This document shows positions 14,553 to 22,236 of a DNA stretch of 34,725 nt, piece by piece; position 1 is the first letter of the stretch, and every line of letters begins with the position of its first letter. The stretch comes from Acidimicrobiales bacterium (lineage in GTDB: Bacteria; Actinomycetota; Acidimicrobiia; Acidimicrobiales; GCA-2861595), in NCBI GenBank assembly GCA_036262515.1, contig DATAIT010000123.1:1-34725 (forward strand), written 5' to 3'. The notes below the pieces were generated by a model. That model saw nothing but the letters and a program-made list of their open reading frames with translations. It had not been told where the DNA came from and made no database searches. Both the position numbers and the translations under genes were made by a program.

Positions 14553-15323
14553 GTGGACGCTGTCGCCCCGAACGGGTCGCCCTCGGGTGGCTCGGCCCCG
14601 ACCCGGCCGGCCGGTGGTGCCCGGGCCGGTTCCTTGGACGACTCCGAGTTCTCCGCCGCCGTCGCCGCCGTCACCTCGGCCTTTGGCGACCCCACCCGGC
14701 GGGACATCTTCCTGTTCGCCCGTGAGAGCGGCGGAGGCGTCACCGCCGCCGAGGTCGCCGAGCGCTTCGAGCTGCACGCCAACGTGGCCCGCCACCACCT
14801 CGACAAGCTGGCCGCCGGCGGGTACCTGAACGTCCACGTGGAGCGGGCGGAGAGCGGCGGCGCCGGCCGGCCCTCGAAGCGCTACCGCGCCAGCGAGAAG
14901 GCGCTCCAGTTCCCGTCACGGCGGGACGACCTGCTTGTGACCCTTCTCGGCCGGGCCCTCGCCCTGCTTCCCGAGCGCGAGGCCGCCGCCATGGCCGAGC
15001 AGGTGGGGGTCGAGTACGGCCGGGCCCTCGCCACCCAGATGTCGCCCGGCGACGGCCACCGGTCGTTCCAGGCGTCGCTGCACGCCGTGGCCGAGGCCCT
15101 CACCGCCCACGGCTTCGCCGCTCATGCCGAGGCGCGCGGCTCGTCGATCGCCATCGTGGCCGAGCAGTGCCCCTTCGGGGCCACCGCCACCCAGCACCCG
15201 GTGATCTGTGCGGTCGACCGCGGCATCGTCAAGGGCATGCTGGCCGGTCTCTACGGTGACACCGCCCCCGCCACCACCGCGTCACGCGCCCAGGGCGACG
15301 ACACCTGCGTCACTGCGGTCTGA
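14553..15323 (+). CDS. SufR-like Fe-S-sensing transcriptional regulator (ArsR-type winged helix)
   Basis: A 256-residue regulator. Residues about 30-110 form a winged helix: TSAFGDPTRRDIFLFAR, AAEVAERFELHANVARHHLDKLAAGGYL, and a wing with GAGRPSKRYR. The C-terminal half carries C206 (EQCPFG), C219 (HPVICAVDRGIVKGM) and C252. The C-x12-C spacing followed by a later cysteine matches the cluster-binding cysteines of SufR, which senses Fe-S status and represses suf genes. Its neighbours fit: mrp is divergent, and a cysteine desulfurase begins 13 nt downstream. The N-terminal 30 residues are Pro/Gly/Ala-rich and probably disordered. It probably regulates both its own operon and mrp. Confidence 0.85.
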   Translation: MDAVAPNGSPSGGSAPTRPAGGARAGSLDDSEFSAAVAAVTSAFGDPTRRDIFLFARESGGGVTAAEVAERFELHANVARHHLDKLAAGGYLNVHVERAESGGAGRPSKRYRASEKALQFPSRRDDLLVTLLGRALALLPEREAAAMAEQVGVEYGRALATQMSPGDGHRSFQASLHAVAEALTAHGFAAHAEARGSSIAIVAEQCPFGATATQHPVICAVDRGIVKGMLAGLYGDTAPATTASRAQGDDTCVTAV

Positions 15324-15336
15324 TCCGCTGACCGGG

Positions 15337-16467
15337 GTGGCGCGCGCCTACCTCGACCACGCCTCCAGCTCGCCGGTCCGCCCGGCGGTGGTCGAGGCCA
15401 TGCTGCCCTGGTTCGACGGGCCGGGTGCCGCCGACCCGGCGCGGGTCCACACCGAGGGGCGCATGGCCCGGGCCGCCCTGGAGGACGCCCGCGAGCGGGT
15501 CGCCGGCCTGCTCGGCGCCCGGCCCCGCGAGGTGGTGTTCACCAGCGGCGCCACGGAAGCGATCAACGCGGCCACGTGGGGTGCCGCCCAGCTGCGACCG
15601 GCGGGTGCTGTCGTCGTGCCGGCCGTGGAGCACTCGGCCGTGCGTGACTCCTCGGCCCGCACCGGGCGCATGGTCGTGGCACCGGTGGACGGCGTCGGGC
15701 GGGTCGACGTGGAGGCTCTGGCCGAGCTGGCCGGGCCCGGCACGGCGCTCGTGCACTGCCAGGTCGGCAATCACGAGGTGGGCACCCTCCAGCCGGTGGC
15801 CGAGGTCGTGGCCGCCTGCCGGCCGCAAGGCGTGCTCGTCCACGTGGACGCGGCGGCGGCGGCCGGCAGGGTGGCGATCGACTTCGGCGGCCTCGGCGCC
15901 GACCTGCTGTCGGTGAGCGCACACAAGCTCGGCGGGCCCAAGGGGGTGGGTGCGCTGGTCGTGCGCCGGGGGCTGCGCCTCCCGCCGCTGGTGGTCGGCG
16001 GCGACCAGGAACGGGCCCGGCGCGCGGGCATGGAGAACGTGCCGGGCATCGTCGGCTTCGGTGCCGCCTGCTCGGCCCTCGATCTGCCGGGCGAGGCGGC
16101 GGTAAACCGAGCGCGCATCGACCGCCTCGTCGAGGCCGCCCGGTCCGTCCCCGGTGTCGTGGCCTACGGCGACCAGGTGTGCCGGCTGCCGCACATCGCC
16201 TGCCTCGGGGTGTGGGGCGTGGAGGCCGAGGGCGTGCTCCTCGGCCTCGACCAGGCCGGGGTCGCGGCCCACTCGGGCTCCGCCTGCTCGTCGGAGGCGC
16301 TGGAGCCGTCCCCCGTGCTGGAGGCCATGGGGGTCGACGCCGAGCGCTCGCTGCGGCTCTCGGTGGGCTGGAGCACCACCGAAGGTGACGTCGACGCCTT
16401 CGCGGCGGCCTTTCCCGTCGTCGTCGCCCGTCTCCGGGCCCTGGGTACCACACCCCGGCCCGGCTAG
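15337..16467 (+). CDS. cysteine desulfurase (class V aminotransferase, IscS/NifS type)
   Basis: A 376-residue PLP enzyme that takes sulfur from cysteine as a persulfide for Fe-S clusters and tRNA thiolation. K197 in SAHKLGGPKGVG binds PLP, and C317 in HSGSACSSEALEPSPVL is the persulfide cysteine. The motifs FTSGATEAIN, VEHSAVRDS and QVGNHEVGTLQPV are typical (the last is usually NNEIG; here NHEVG). The N-terminus reads YLDHASSSPVRP. The GTG at 15337 was chosen because the family starts just before YLDH; it follows the SufR-like stop by 13 nt and has only a weak ribosome-binding site, so coupling is likely. It is shorter than E. coli IscS (404). Neither an IscU nor a SufBCD scaffold gene is in the window. 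Confidence 0.93.
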   Translation: MARAYLDHASSSPVRPAVVEAMLPWFDGPGAADPARVHTEGRMARAALEDARERVAGLLGARPREVVFTSGATEAINAATWGAAQLRPAGAVVVPAVEHSAVRDSSARTGRMVVAPVDGVGRVDVEALAELAGPGTALVHCQVGNHEVGTLQPVAEVVAACRPQGVLVHVDAAAAAGRVAIDFGGLGADLLSVSAHKLGGPKGVGALVVRRGLRLPPLVVGGDQERARRAGMENVPGIVGFGAACSALDLPGEAAVNRARIDRLVEAARSVPGVVAYGDQVCRLPHIACLGVWGVEAEGVLLGLDQAGVAAHSGSACSSEALEPSPVLEAMGVDAERSLRLSVGWSTTEGDVDAFAAAFPVVVARLRALGTTPRPG

Positions 16468-16541
16468 ATGAAGAGCACACTTATTGCACACCGCACGATC
16501 AGGTGCTTGGATCGCTCGCAGGAGGGGTTGAGACCCTGGCG

Positions 16542-16701
16542 CCCGGCGGCAGGGCCTCCATGGCCATGCCAACGCCGGGGAGACGACCCAACGGGCTGCG
16601 AAGCGGCGGAACCCACCTGCTGCCTCTTCGCAGCCCGTCTCCGCGCTCCCGGGGCCGGTCGAACCGCCTCTGACGGGGTCGTGGGCACGGGCTGCGCCCA
16701 C
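16542..16701 (+). ncRNA. structured leader RNA upstream of the M23 peptidase gene, family not recognised
   Basis: The 247-bp gap before the peptidase gene folds into strong helices. CCCGGCG 16542-16548 pairs with 16573-16579 and encloses GGCC 16553-16556 paired with 16562-16565. ACGGGCTGCGAAG 16591-16603 pairs perfectly over 13 bp with 16626-16638 around a 22-nt loop containing GGCGGAACCCACC. GGAG 16579-16582 can continue that helix with 16639-16642. GTGGGC 16681-16686 pairs with 16696-16701. I compared it by eye with cyclic-di-AMP, cobalamin, FMN, TPP, SAM and cyclic-di-GMP riboswitches and with 6S RNA and found no convincing match. A possible promoter is TTGCAC (16484-16489) and TTGGAT (16507-16512), 17 bp apart. 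It could be a cis-acting leader or a separate small RNA. Confidence 0.45.
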
Positions 16702-16714
16702 CCGGTCACCACAG

Positions 16715-18226
16715 GTGGCTGGACCTGGACATGTCCGTCTGGTTAACTTCCGCACTATCTGGCGGAACCCTTGCCGGCTGGTGGCACGCCTCGGGGCGGG
16801 GATCATCGTGTTGGCCGCGGCGATCACCTTGTCGGTGAGCGGTGGTGCCGGGAGCGCGCAGGCGCAGATCACCATCCCCACCCTGCTGCCGACCACCACG
16901 ACGACGGCACCGGCGCCGGCGCCTGCCACGCCCCCCACGACGGGCAGCCTCCTGGCCAACCTCCTCAAGCCGCCGACGACCACCACGATCCCCACCACGG
17001 CGGCGCCGGCGCCCACCACGGCCGCGCCCGCCCCCCGCACTCCCATCCCCGGCAACGAGGGGCGGGAGGGCGAGGGGGTCCCGGCCGACGCCGGACCGTT
17101 CCCGGCCGAGCTGGCCGCCAAGATGAACTCGGTGAGGCGGTCGGGACCGCGCAGCAGCGACCAGCTCGTCGACTCCCTGAAGGCCCTCACCGACCTCGGA
17201 GTGCCGCTCGACGAGGCCATGCGGGTGGGGATGGGCCGCTTCCCGGTCGCCGGCCGGACCCACTTCATCGACGACTGGTGGTTCCCCCGGTTCGGTCCGG
17301 GTTGGCGCCTGCACGAGGGCACCGACATGTTCGCCGAGCGGAACACGCCGCTGCGCGCACCCACCAACGGCACCGTCCACCTCAGCGACGGTGGACTCGG
17401 CGGGATCTCGGTGTACGTCACGCAGTCCGACGGCACCTACTTCTACCTGACCCACCTCGACCATCGCGCTCCGGGGCTGAAGGAGGGCCAACAGGTCTCC
17501 ACCGGCGACATCGTCGGCTTCGTCGGCACGACCGGCAACGCCGCCGGCGGCGCACCGCACCTCCACTTCGAGGTTCACCCCGCCATCAGGATCGTCACCG
17601 TCGGGAAGGGCAGGAAAGCCGTCACCAAGGCGGTGTCGGCGCCCGTGCGGCCGGGCACGGTGCTCCCGGCCATCGACCCCAAGCCACTCCTCGACTTCTA
17701 CTTGCAGGAGGCCCTCGACCGGCTGCCCGCCATCGTCGCCAGCTACCAGGCCAGGCAGCCGGTGGCCGCTCCACCCGTCGCCACCGGCGCCGTCCCCCAT
17801 TCGGTCGTGCTGGCCAGCCACTTCTCGAGCGGCGGGCTGATCGCAGCCGACGCTCCCCTGGCCCGCACGCCACTCCTCGGCCTGGCGTTCCTGCTCATCG
17901 TCATGGTCGTCGTGCTCACGCCCGTCCTGGCGCCCCGCCGCCGCCCGTTCCTCGCCGTGGCCGTGGGCCGGCCCGCCGCCGGCACGCGCGACCGACGGCG
18001 ACGTTCCCTGCGCCCGAGGCGTCGGGCGAAGGCGACGGCGTCGCCGCCGACGATCCTCCTCCCTGGCGCGGTCTCGGCCAACGGCCAGGTCGCGAGCAAC
18101 GGCCACGGCGGGATCAACGGCACCTCCGGAAGCAGGCTCCGGCGAGGGCGGCGCAAGGGCGACGCGGGCAAGGACGCGCCGGCCGGGGAGCTGGCGGGTA
18201 CAGCAGCGGGTCCGCCCACCACCTGA
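16715..18226 (+). CDS. secreted M23 (LytM-type) metallopeptidase with a C-terminal membrane segment
   Basis: A 503-residue envelope protein. An N-terminal hydrophobic helix (LGAGIIVLAAAITLSVSGGAG) acts as a signal peptide, followed by a Thr/Pro/Ala linker to about residue 115. The M23 domain carries H200 and D204 (LHEGTDM) and H282-L-H284 (APHLHFEVHP), the zinc-binding set of active peptidoglycan endopeptidases. Near residue 390 comes LARTP followed by a hydrophobic helix (LLGLAFLLIVMVVVL) and PRRR. A basic, low-complexity tail of about 90 residues ends the protein. The ORF-start GTG at 16715 lies in a small hairpin; GTG 16781, just before the signal helix, is an alternative start. Its role is probably cell wall remodelling. 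Confidence 0.9.
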   Translation: MAGPGHVRLVNFRTIWRNPCRLVARLGAGIIVLAAAITLSVSGGAGSAQAQITIPTLLPTTTTTAPAPAPATPPTTGSLLANLLKPPTTTTIPTTAAPAPTTAAPAPRTPIPGNEGREGEGVPADAGPFPAELAAKMNSVRRSGPRSSDQLVDSLKALTDLGVPLDEAMRVGMGRFPVAGRTHFIDDWWFPRFGPGWRLHEGTDMFAERNTPLRAPTNGTVHLSDGGLGGISVYVTQSDGTYFYLTHLDHRAPGLKEGQQVSTGDIVGFVGTTGNAAGGAPHLHFEVHPAIRIVTVGKGRKAVTKAVSAPVRPGTVLPAIDPKPLLDFYLQEALDRLPAIVASYQARQPVAAPPVATGAVPHSVVLASHFSSGGLIAADAPLARTPLLGLAFLLIVMVVVLTPVLAPRRRPFLAVAVGRPAAGTRDRRRRSLRPRRRAKATASPPTILLPGAVSANGQVASNGHGGINGTSGSRLRRGRRKGDAGKDAPAGELAGTAAGPPTT

Positions 18227-18227
18227 T

Positions 18228-18256
18228 CGGCCCGGAGCGAACCTCCCTCGGGGCCG
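18228..18256. terminator. hairpin between convergent genes, possible terminator
   Basis: CGGCCCGGAG (18228-18237) and CTCGGGGCCG (18247-18256) form a 10-bp stem with one mismatch and a 9-nt loop, followed by GTTT. It lies between the stops of the M23 gene and the last gene of the ccm operon, where a bidirectional terminator would be expected. The T-tract is short. Confidence 0.4.
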
Positions 18257-18283
18257 GTTTGGCGCGGCGGCGGCCAGACGGCG

Positions 18284-19120
18284 TCAGCCCGGCGGGGCCG
18301 TACCGTTCGGCGGGGGCGCGACGGCCGGTGCCGGGGCGGACGAGCCCTGCGACTCGGCCAGCGCCCGGCTGAGGAGATCCTGCACCACCGCCACCATGCC
18401 CTCGGGTGGATTGCCGGCCAGGAACGCCCGCAGCTCGGGAACGGCCGCCGCCGGGTCGTGGCGGTCCTGGTAGAGCACGAAGGCACGGAAGAAGTGGGCG
18501 TCGGGATAGGTGGGGTCGGCGGCGACCGCCCGCTCGATGAACTCCATGCCCTTGTCGACGAGCTCCGGCTTGCCCGCCGCCCGTCCGGCCAGGCGGAGCA
18601 GCCAGCCCCGGTAGGCGAGCGCCTCGGGCTGTTCGGGGTCGCGCTCGAGAATCGCGTCGTAGACCTTGATGGCCGCCAGCGTCTCCCCCTTGCCGATGAG
18701 CCGGCGCGCGTCGGCGAGGTCGTCGGCCACGCCCGCCGACGACCCGGTGGGGGTGATGGAGCCGGTGGCCGCCGCTCCGGGCGTGCGCTCTCCCGCCGAG
18801 TGGGCGACGACGGCGCCGGCGCCGCCGGCGAAGGCGAGGAGGACCGCGCCGGCCAGAGCCGGCCGCCAGCGCGACCTCCCGGCGGCGGCGGGGGTCCTCG
18901 GGAGGTCGCCGGGCGTCTGCTCGGCCGCCGCGATGGATGGAGCCGGCCGTGCGCCGGCGGTCGCCTCCAGGGCGCGCAGGACCTCGGCCGCACGCGCCGT
19001 GTAGTCCTCCTTGAGCGCCAGGTAGTCGCCCTCGTCGAGATCGCCCGCCTCGTGCTCGCGGTCGAGGTCCTCCAGCGAGCGGAGCAGGTGGTCGCGGTCC
19101 TCCCGGAGGTCCTCGCTCAC
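18284..19120 (-). CDS. CcmI-like TPR protein, cytochrome c maturation
   Basis: A 278-residue membrane-anchored protein at the end of the ccm operon. Residues 1-50 form a charged helical segment (LREDRDHLLRSLEDLDREHEAGDL). One transmembrane helix lies near residue 95 (PALAGAVLLAFAGGAGAVV). The C-terminal half contains TPR-like helices (TLAAIKVYDAILERDPEQPEALAYRGWLLRLAG and YPDAHFFRAFVLYQDRHDPAAAVPELRAFL). CcmI proteins hold apocytochrome c for haem attachment. The GTG start shares 4 bp (GTGA) with the ccmH stop, which indicates translational coupling. It is shorter than the proteobacterial CcmI and has one rather than two membrane helices, so the equivalence is by position and TPR content. The Pro-rich C-terminus is low-complexity. 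Confidence 0.75.
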   Translation of the reverse strand: MSEDLREDRDHLLRSLEDLDREHEAGDLDEGDYLALKEDYTARAAEVLRALEATAGARPAPSIAAAEQTPGDLPRTPAAAGRSRWRPALAGAVLLAFAGGAGAVVAHSAGERTPGAAATGSITPTGSSAGVADDLADARRLIGKGETLAAIKVYDAILERDPEQPEALAYRGWLLRLAGRAAGKPELVDKGMEFIERAVAADPTYPDAHFFRAFVLYQDRHDPAAAVPELRAFLAGNPPEGMVAVVQDLLSRALAESQGSSAPAPAVAPPPNGTAPPG

Positions 19121-19584
19121 CGGCCCAGCGCCTGGTCGACCAGCAGGCGGTCGGCGGCCGTCGCCGTGCGCGTCGGGGCCGCTCGCCGCCGGCGGAAGCT
19201 CAAGGCCAGGCCGCCGGCCCCGAGCACCAGGACGGCGACGGGCAGGGCCCACACCAGGCCGGCGATCCCGGACCCTTCGGGCGTGAGGAGGATGTCGCGG
19301 CCGTAGCGGCCGACCAGGAAGGCCCGCACCTCCTCGTCGGTGGCTCCGGCGTCGATCCGTCGCCGGATCTCGGCCCGGATGGCCACCGACGCCGAGGACT
19401 CGGACTCCGCGGCCGACAGCCCCTCGCAGGTCGGGCAGCGGACCTGGCCGGCCAGGCGGGACGCCCGCCCGCCCGGGGTGACCGGGCCGGCATCGTCGCC
19501 GCCGGCGCCCACCAGGAGGGCGACGCACACCACGGGCACGAGCAGCACGTACGGCAGCCACCGCCGGAGTGCTCGGCCGCTCAC
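19117..19584 (-). CDS. ccmH: CcmH, thiol reductase subunit of cytochrome c maturation
   Basis: A 155-residue membrane-anchored protein that reduces the apocytochrome c haem-binding cysteines. Its redox pair is C50-P-T-C53 in QVRCPTCEGLSAAES, equivalent to the LRCxxCQ motif. The three-helix CcmH domain follows (VAIRAEIRRRIDAGATDEEVRAFLVGRYGRDILL), then a C-terminal transmembrane helix (LVWALPVAVLVLGAGGLAL). An extra N-terminal helix (WLPYVLLVPVVCVALLVG) acts as signal or anchor. The GTG start overlaps the ccmG stop by 4 bp, and its own stop overlaps the next start by 4 bp. Confidence 0.9.
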   Translation of the reverse strand: MSGRALRRWLPYVLLVPVVCVALLVGAGGDDAGPVTPGGRASRLAGQVRCPTCEGLSAAESESSASVAIRAEIRRRIDAGATDEEVRAFLVGRYGRDILLTPEGSGIAGLVWALPVAVLVLGAGGLALSFRRRRAAPTRTATAADRLLVDQALGR

Positions 19585-20168
19585 CGGGCGGCCGCCTGGC
19601 GGAGGAGCCCGTCGAGGCCCGAAGCCGTCACCCCGCCGACGAGGCGGGTGCGCACCACGCCGTCCGGGTCGACGAGGAACGATTCGGGGATGCCCCGCAC
19701 GCCGAAGTCGACCTTGGCACCACCGTCGTCGACGACCGGCCAAGCTCCCCCGCGCTTGTCGAAGAACGCGGCCACGTCCGCCGGCTGGTCGTCATAGACG
19801 ACGGCCAGCACCTGGGCTTCGTCGGCCGGGTGACGCTCGGAGAACCGCACCAGCTCCGCGTGCTCCCGCACGCACGGGGTGCACCACGTGGCGAAGAAGT
19901 TCACCAGCACCCACCGGCCCCGCAGGTCCGACAGGCGGACGGTGGCGCCGTCGAGCCCCGGGCCCTCGATCTCGGGGGCGGCCTGGCCCACTATGGGGCT
20001 CGGCGCCACCACGTCGGCGGCCGGCGGCCGGGTGGCCAGCACGACGACGAACACGGAGACGACGAGCCCCACCGCCAGTGCCGCCCAGCGGGTCGTGTGA
20101 CGGGGCCCGTCGGGGCCGCCGACCGGCCCGACCGCCGGCGCACCGGGCGCGGTGGCCGTGCTCACCAC
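19581..20168 (-). CDS. ccmG: CcmG/DsbE-type thioredoxin-like protein
   Basis: A 195-residue membrane-anchored thiol-disulfide oxidoreductase. One N-terminal membrane helix (WAALAVGLVVSVFVVVLA) is followed by a TlpA/ResA-type thioredoxin fold with the active site C96-T-P-C99 in FFATWCTPCVREHAEL and the cis-Pro region GVRGIPESFLVDPDG. It keeps apocytochrome c reduced and in turn receives electrons from CcdA, encoded at 26750-27508. Two consecutive GTG codons (20168 and 20165) could each start translation; GGAG lies just upstream. It begins 25 nt after the ccmF stop. Confidence 0.92.
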   Translation of the reverse strand: MVSTATAPGAPAVGPVGGPDGPRHTTRWAALAVGLVVSVFVVVLATRPPAADVVAPSPIVGQAAPEIEGPGLDGATVRLSDLRGRWVLVNFFATWCTPCVREHAELVRFSERHPADEAQVLAVVYDDQPADVAAFFDKRGGAWPVVDDGGAKVDFGVRGIPESFLVDPDGVVRTRLVGGVTASGLDGLLRQAAAR

Positions 20169-20193
20169 GCCGCGTCTCCACGACGCCGGGCCG

Positions 20194-22236
20194 TCATGCG
20201 CCGGCCGCCTCGGCGGGCCGGGCCGCGCCCACGGGGTCCCGCACTGGCTCCGGCAGCCGCACGCGCTCCGGCTCGGGGCAGACGCCGACCGGGCGCTCGT
20301 GGCCGGCCGGAGCCGAGGCGGGCTCGGTGGGCCGGCGGCGGCGGCCGGGTACGACGGCCATGAAGGTACCGAGCACCATCAGCGCGCCGCCCAGCCAGAG
20401 CCACATGACCAGCGGCTGGACGATGACGGCGAGCACGGCAGGCGCGCCCGGCGTGCGGGGGGCGGCGATGAGGGTGAGGTACACGTCGCCGGCCGGTGTC
20501 GTGCGCACCGACGGCGTCCCGATGGCCTGGCTGGCGTTGGGGAAGAGGTTGAGCGCGGGCCGGTAGACCCGGCCGCCGTCCACCCGCACGTCGGCCACCA
20601 CCGTGCGCTTGCTCGGGTACTGGAGGGTGCGGGTGCCGAGGTAGGTCACCTCGTGGCCGGCCAGGGTGGCGGACCGGCCCGGGGTCAGGCGGAACTCGGC
20701 GCGGTGGCCGTAGGAGGAGCTGGCGGCGAAGGCGACGGCGACGATTACCACGCCGATGTGCACGACCATCCCGCCGTTGGCCCGGCCGAGCAGGCCACGG
20801 GCGCCGTTGCGCCGGGCCGACAGCACGAGCTGGCGGGCGGCCGCCGCCGCCGCGAAGGCGCCGAGGCCGAAGGCGAGCAGAGCGGAGATGCCCCGCAGCC
20901 CGGAGGCCACGCATGCGACCAGGACGAGGGCGGCCGTCCACGCCGGCCACTGCAGCCGCGTCCGCAGGAGCTCGCCGGAGGCCTTCCGCCAGGGCAGGGC
21001 CGGCGCCACGGCCATCAGGAACAGCAGGGTGAGGGCGACGGGCGTGACCATGCGGTCGAAGTACGGGCGGCCCACGGTGATGCGCTCGCCGTTGAGGGCC
21101 TCGGCCAGCAACGGGAACACCGTGCCCAGCAGGACGACGAAGGCGAAGGCCCCGAACAGGAGGTTGTTGGCCAGGAAGGCGCCCTCGCGCGACAGCGGCG
21201 AGTCGATGGCACCCGGCGAGCGAAGCCGGTCGCCCCGCCAGGCGATGAGCCCCACGCCGGCGGCCACCACCAGGGCGAAGAACCCGAGGATGGCCGGGCC
21301 GATGGGCGACTCGGTGAAGGCGTGGACGGAGTCGAGGACGCCCGACCGCGTGAGGAAGGTGCCGAGGATGGTGAGGCTGAACGTGGCGAGGAGCAGCGAC
21401 AGGTTCCACACGCGCAGCATCCCGCGGCGCTCCTGGACCATCACCGAGTGGAGGTAGGCGGTCCCGGTGAGCCACGGCAGGAACGACGCGTTCTCGACGG
21501 GGTCCCACGCCCAGTAGCCGCCCCACCCGAGCACCTCGTAGGACCACCAGGCACCGAGGATGATCCCGGCGGTCAGGAAGGCCCAGGCGAACAGGGTCCA
21601 CCGGCGGGTCTCGACCAGCCACCCCTCGCCCAGCCGGCCGGTGGCGAGGGCGGCGATGGCGAAGGCGAACGGGATGGTGAAGCCGACGTAGCCCAGGTAC
21701 AGCACCGGCGGATGGAAGGCCATCAGCGGATGGTTCTGGAGCAGCGGGTTCGGCCCCGCGCCGTCGGCTGCGACCTTGCCGGCCACCTCCCGGAACGGGT
21801 TCGCCGGCCCGAGCATGAGGCCGAAGAAGAACACGGCGACGCCGAGCCCCGTCGCGGTGGCCCAACCCACCAGCGGGTCGTCGGCCCGCCCCCGGAAGCG
21901 GCGGGCCATGAGCGCCAGGTAGCCGGACAGGACGAGGGACCACAGCAGGATGGACCCTTCCAGGGCGCCCCACAGCGAGGCGATCGTGTACAGCAGCGGC
22001 GTGGCCCGGCTGTGGTTGTCGACCACGTACCGGAGGGAGAAGTCGTGGCCGATGAGGGCCCGCTCCATGACGAGGGCGGCCACGACGGCCGCCGCCAGCA
22101 CCACCCAGACGTGGGCCAGGCCGCGACGCAGCAGGGCCGGGCGGTGACGCACCAGCCCGGTGGCGATCGTCCCCACGCCCGACACGGCGGCGAGGAAGCC
22201 GAAGAGGACGGCGCTCTGGCCGGCGAGGGCGTTCAT
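20194..22236 (-). CDS. ccmF: CcmF, haem lyase core subunit
   Basis: A 680-residue polytopic membrane protein that attaches haem from CcmE to apocytochrome c. The WWD haem-handling motif is present (WGGYWAWDPVENASFLPW), with GIILGAWWSYEVLGWG before it and LSLLLATFSLTILGTFLTRSGVLDSVHAF after it. At least a dozen hydrophobic helices are visible, along with a large outer loop near the C-terminus (VTYLGTRTLQYPSKRTVVADV) and a final helix (PLVMWLWLGGALMVLGTFMAVV). The ATG start overlaps the ccmE stop by 4 bp. The last 50 residues are Pro/Glu-rich and extend beyond the usual family end. Confidence 0.96.
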   Translation of the reverse strand: MNALAGQSAVLFGFLAAVSGVGTIATGLVRHRPALLRRGLAHVWVVLAAAVVAALVMERALIGHDFSLRYVVDNHSRATPLLYTIASLWGALEGSILLWSLVLSGYLALMARRFRGRADDPLVGWATATGLGVAVFFFGLMLGPANPFREVAGKVAADGAGPNPLLQNHPLMAFHPPVLYLGYVGFTIPFAFAIAALATGRLGEGWLVETRRWTLFAWAFLTAGIILGAWWSYEVLGWGGYWAWDPVENASFLPWLTGTAYLHSVMVQERRGMLRVWNLSLLLATFSLTILGTFLTRSGVLDSVHAFTESPIGPAILGFFALVVAAGVGLIAWRGDRLRSPGAIDSPLSREGAFLANNLLFGAFAFVVLLGTVFPLLAEALNGERITVGRPYFDRMVTPVALTLLFLMAVAPALPWRKASGELLRTRLQWPAWTAALVLVACVASGLRGISALLAFGLGAFAAAAAARQLVLSARRNGARGLLGRANGGMVVHIGVVIVAVAFAASSSYGHRAEFRLTPGRSATLAGHEVTYLGTRTLQYPSKRTVVADVRVDGGRVYRPALNLFPNASQAIGTPSVRTTPAGDVYLTLIAAPRTPGAPAVLAVIVQPLVMWLWLGGALMVLGTFMAVVPGRRRRPTEPASAPAGHERPVGVCPEPERVRLPEPVRDPVGAARPAEAAGA

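Noticed and set aside
16464..16712. 82-codon minus-strand frame across the M23 leader
   Set aside because: It covers the helical leader, lacks a ribosome-binding site and shows no conserved motif.
16501..16714. Cyclic-di-AMP (ydaO) riboswitch in the M23 leader
   Set aside because: The GGAACCCACC segment is suggestive, but the other diagnostic segments (the GGGGUGAAUC-like and GACCCGAACCCGUCAGCUAACC-like parts) are missing or out of order.
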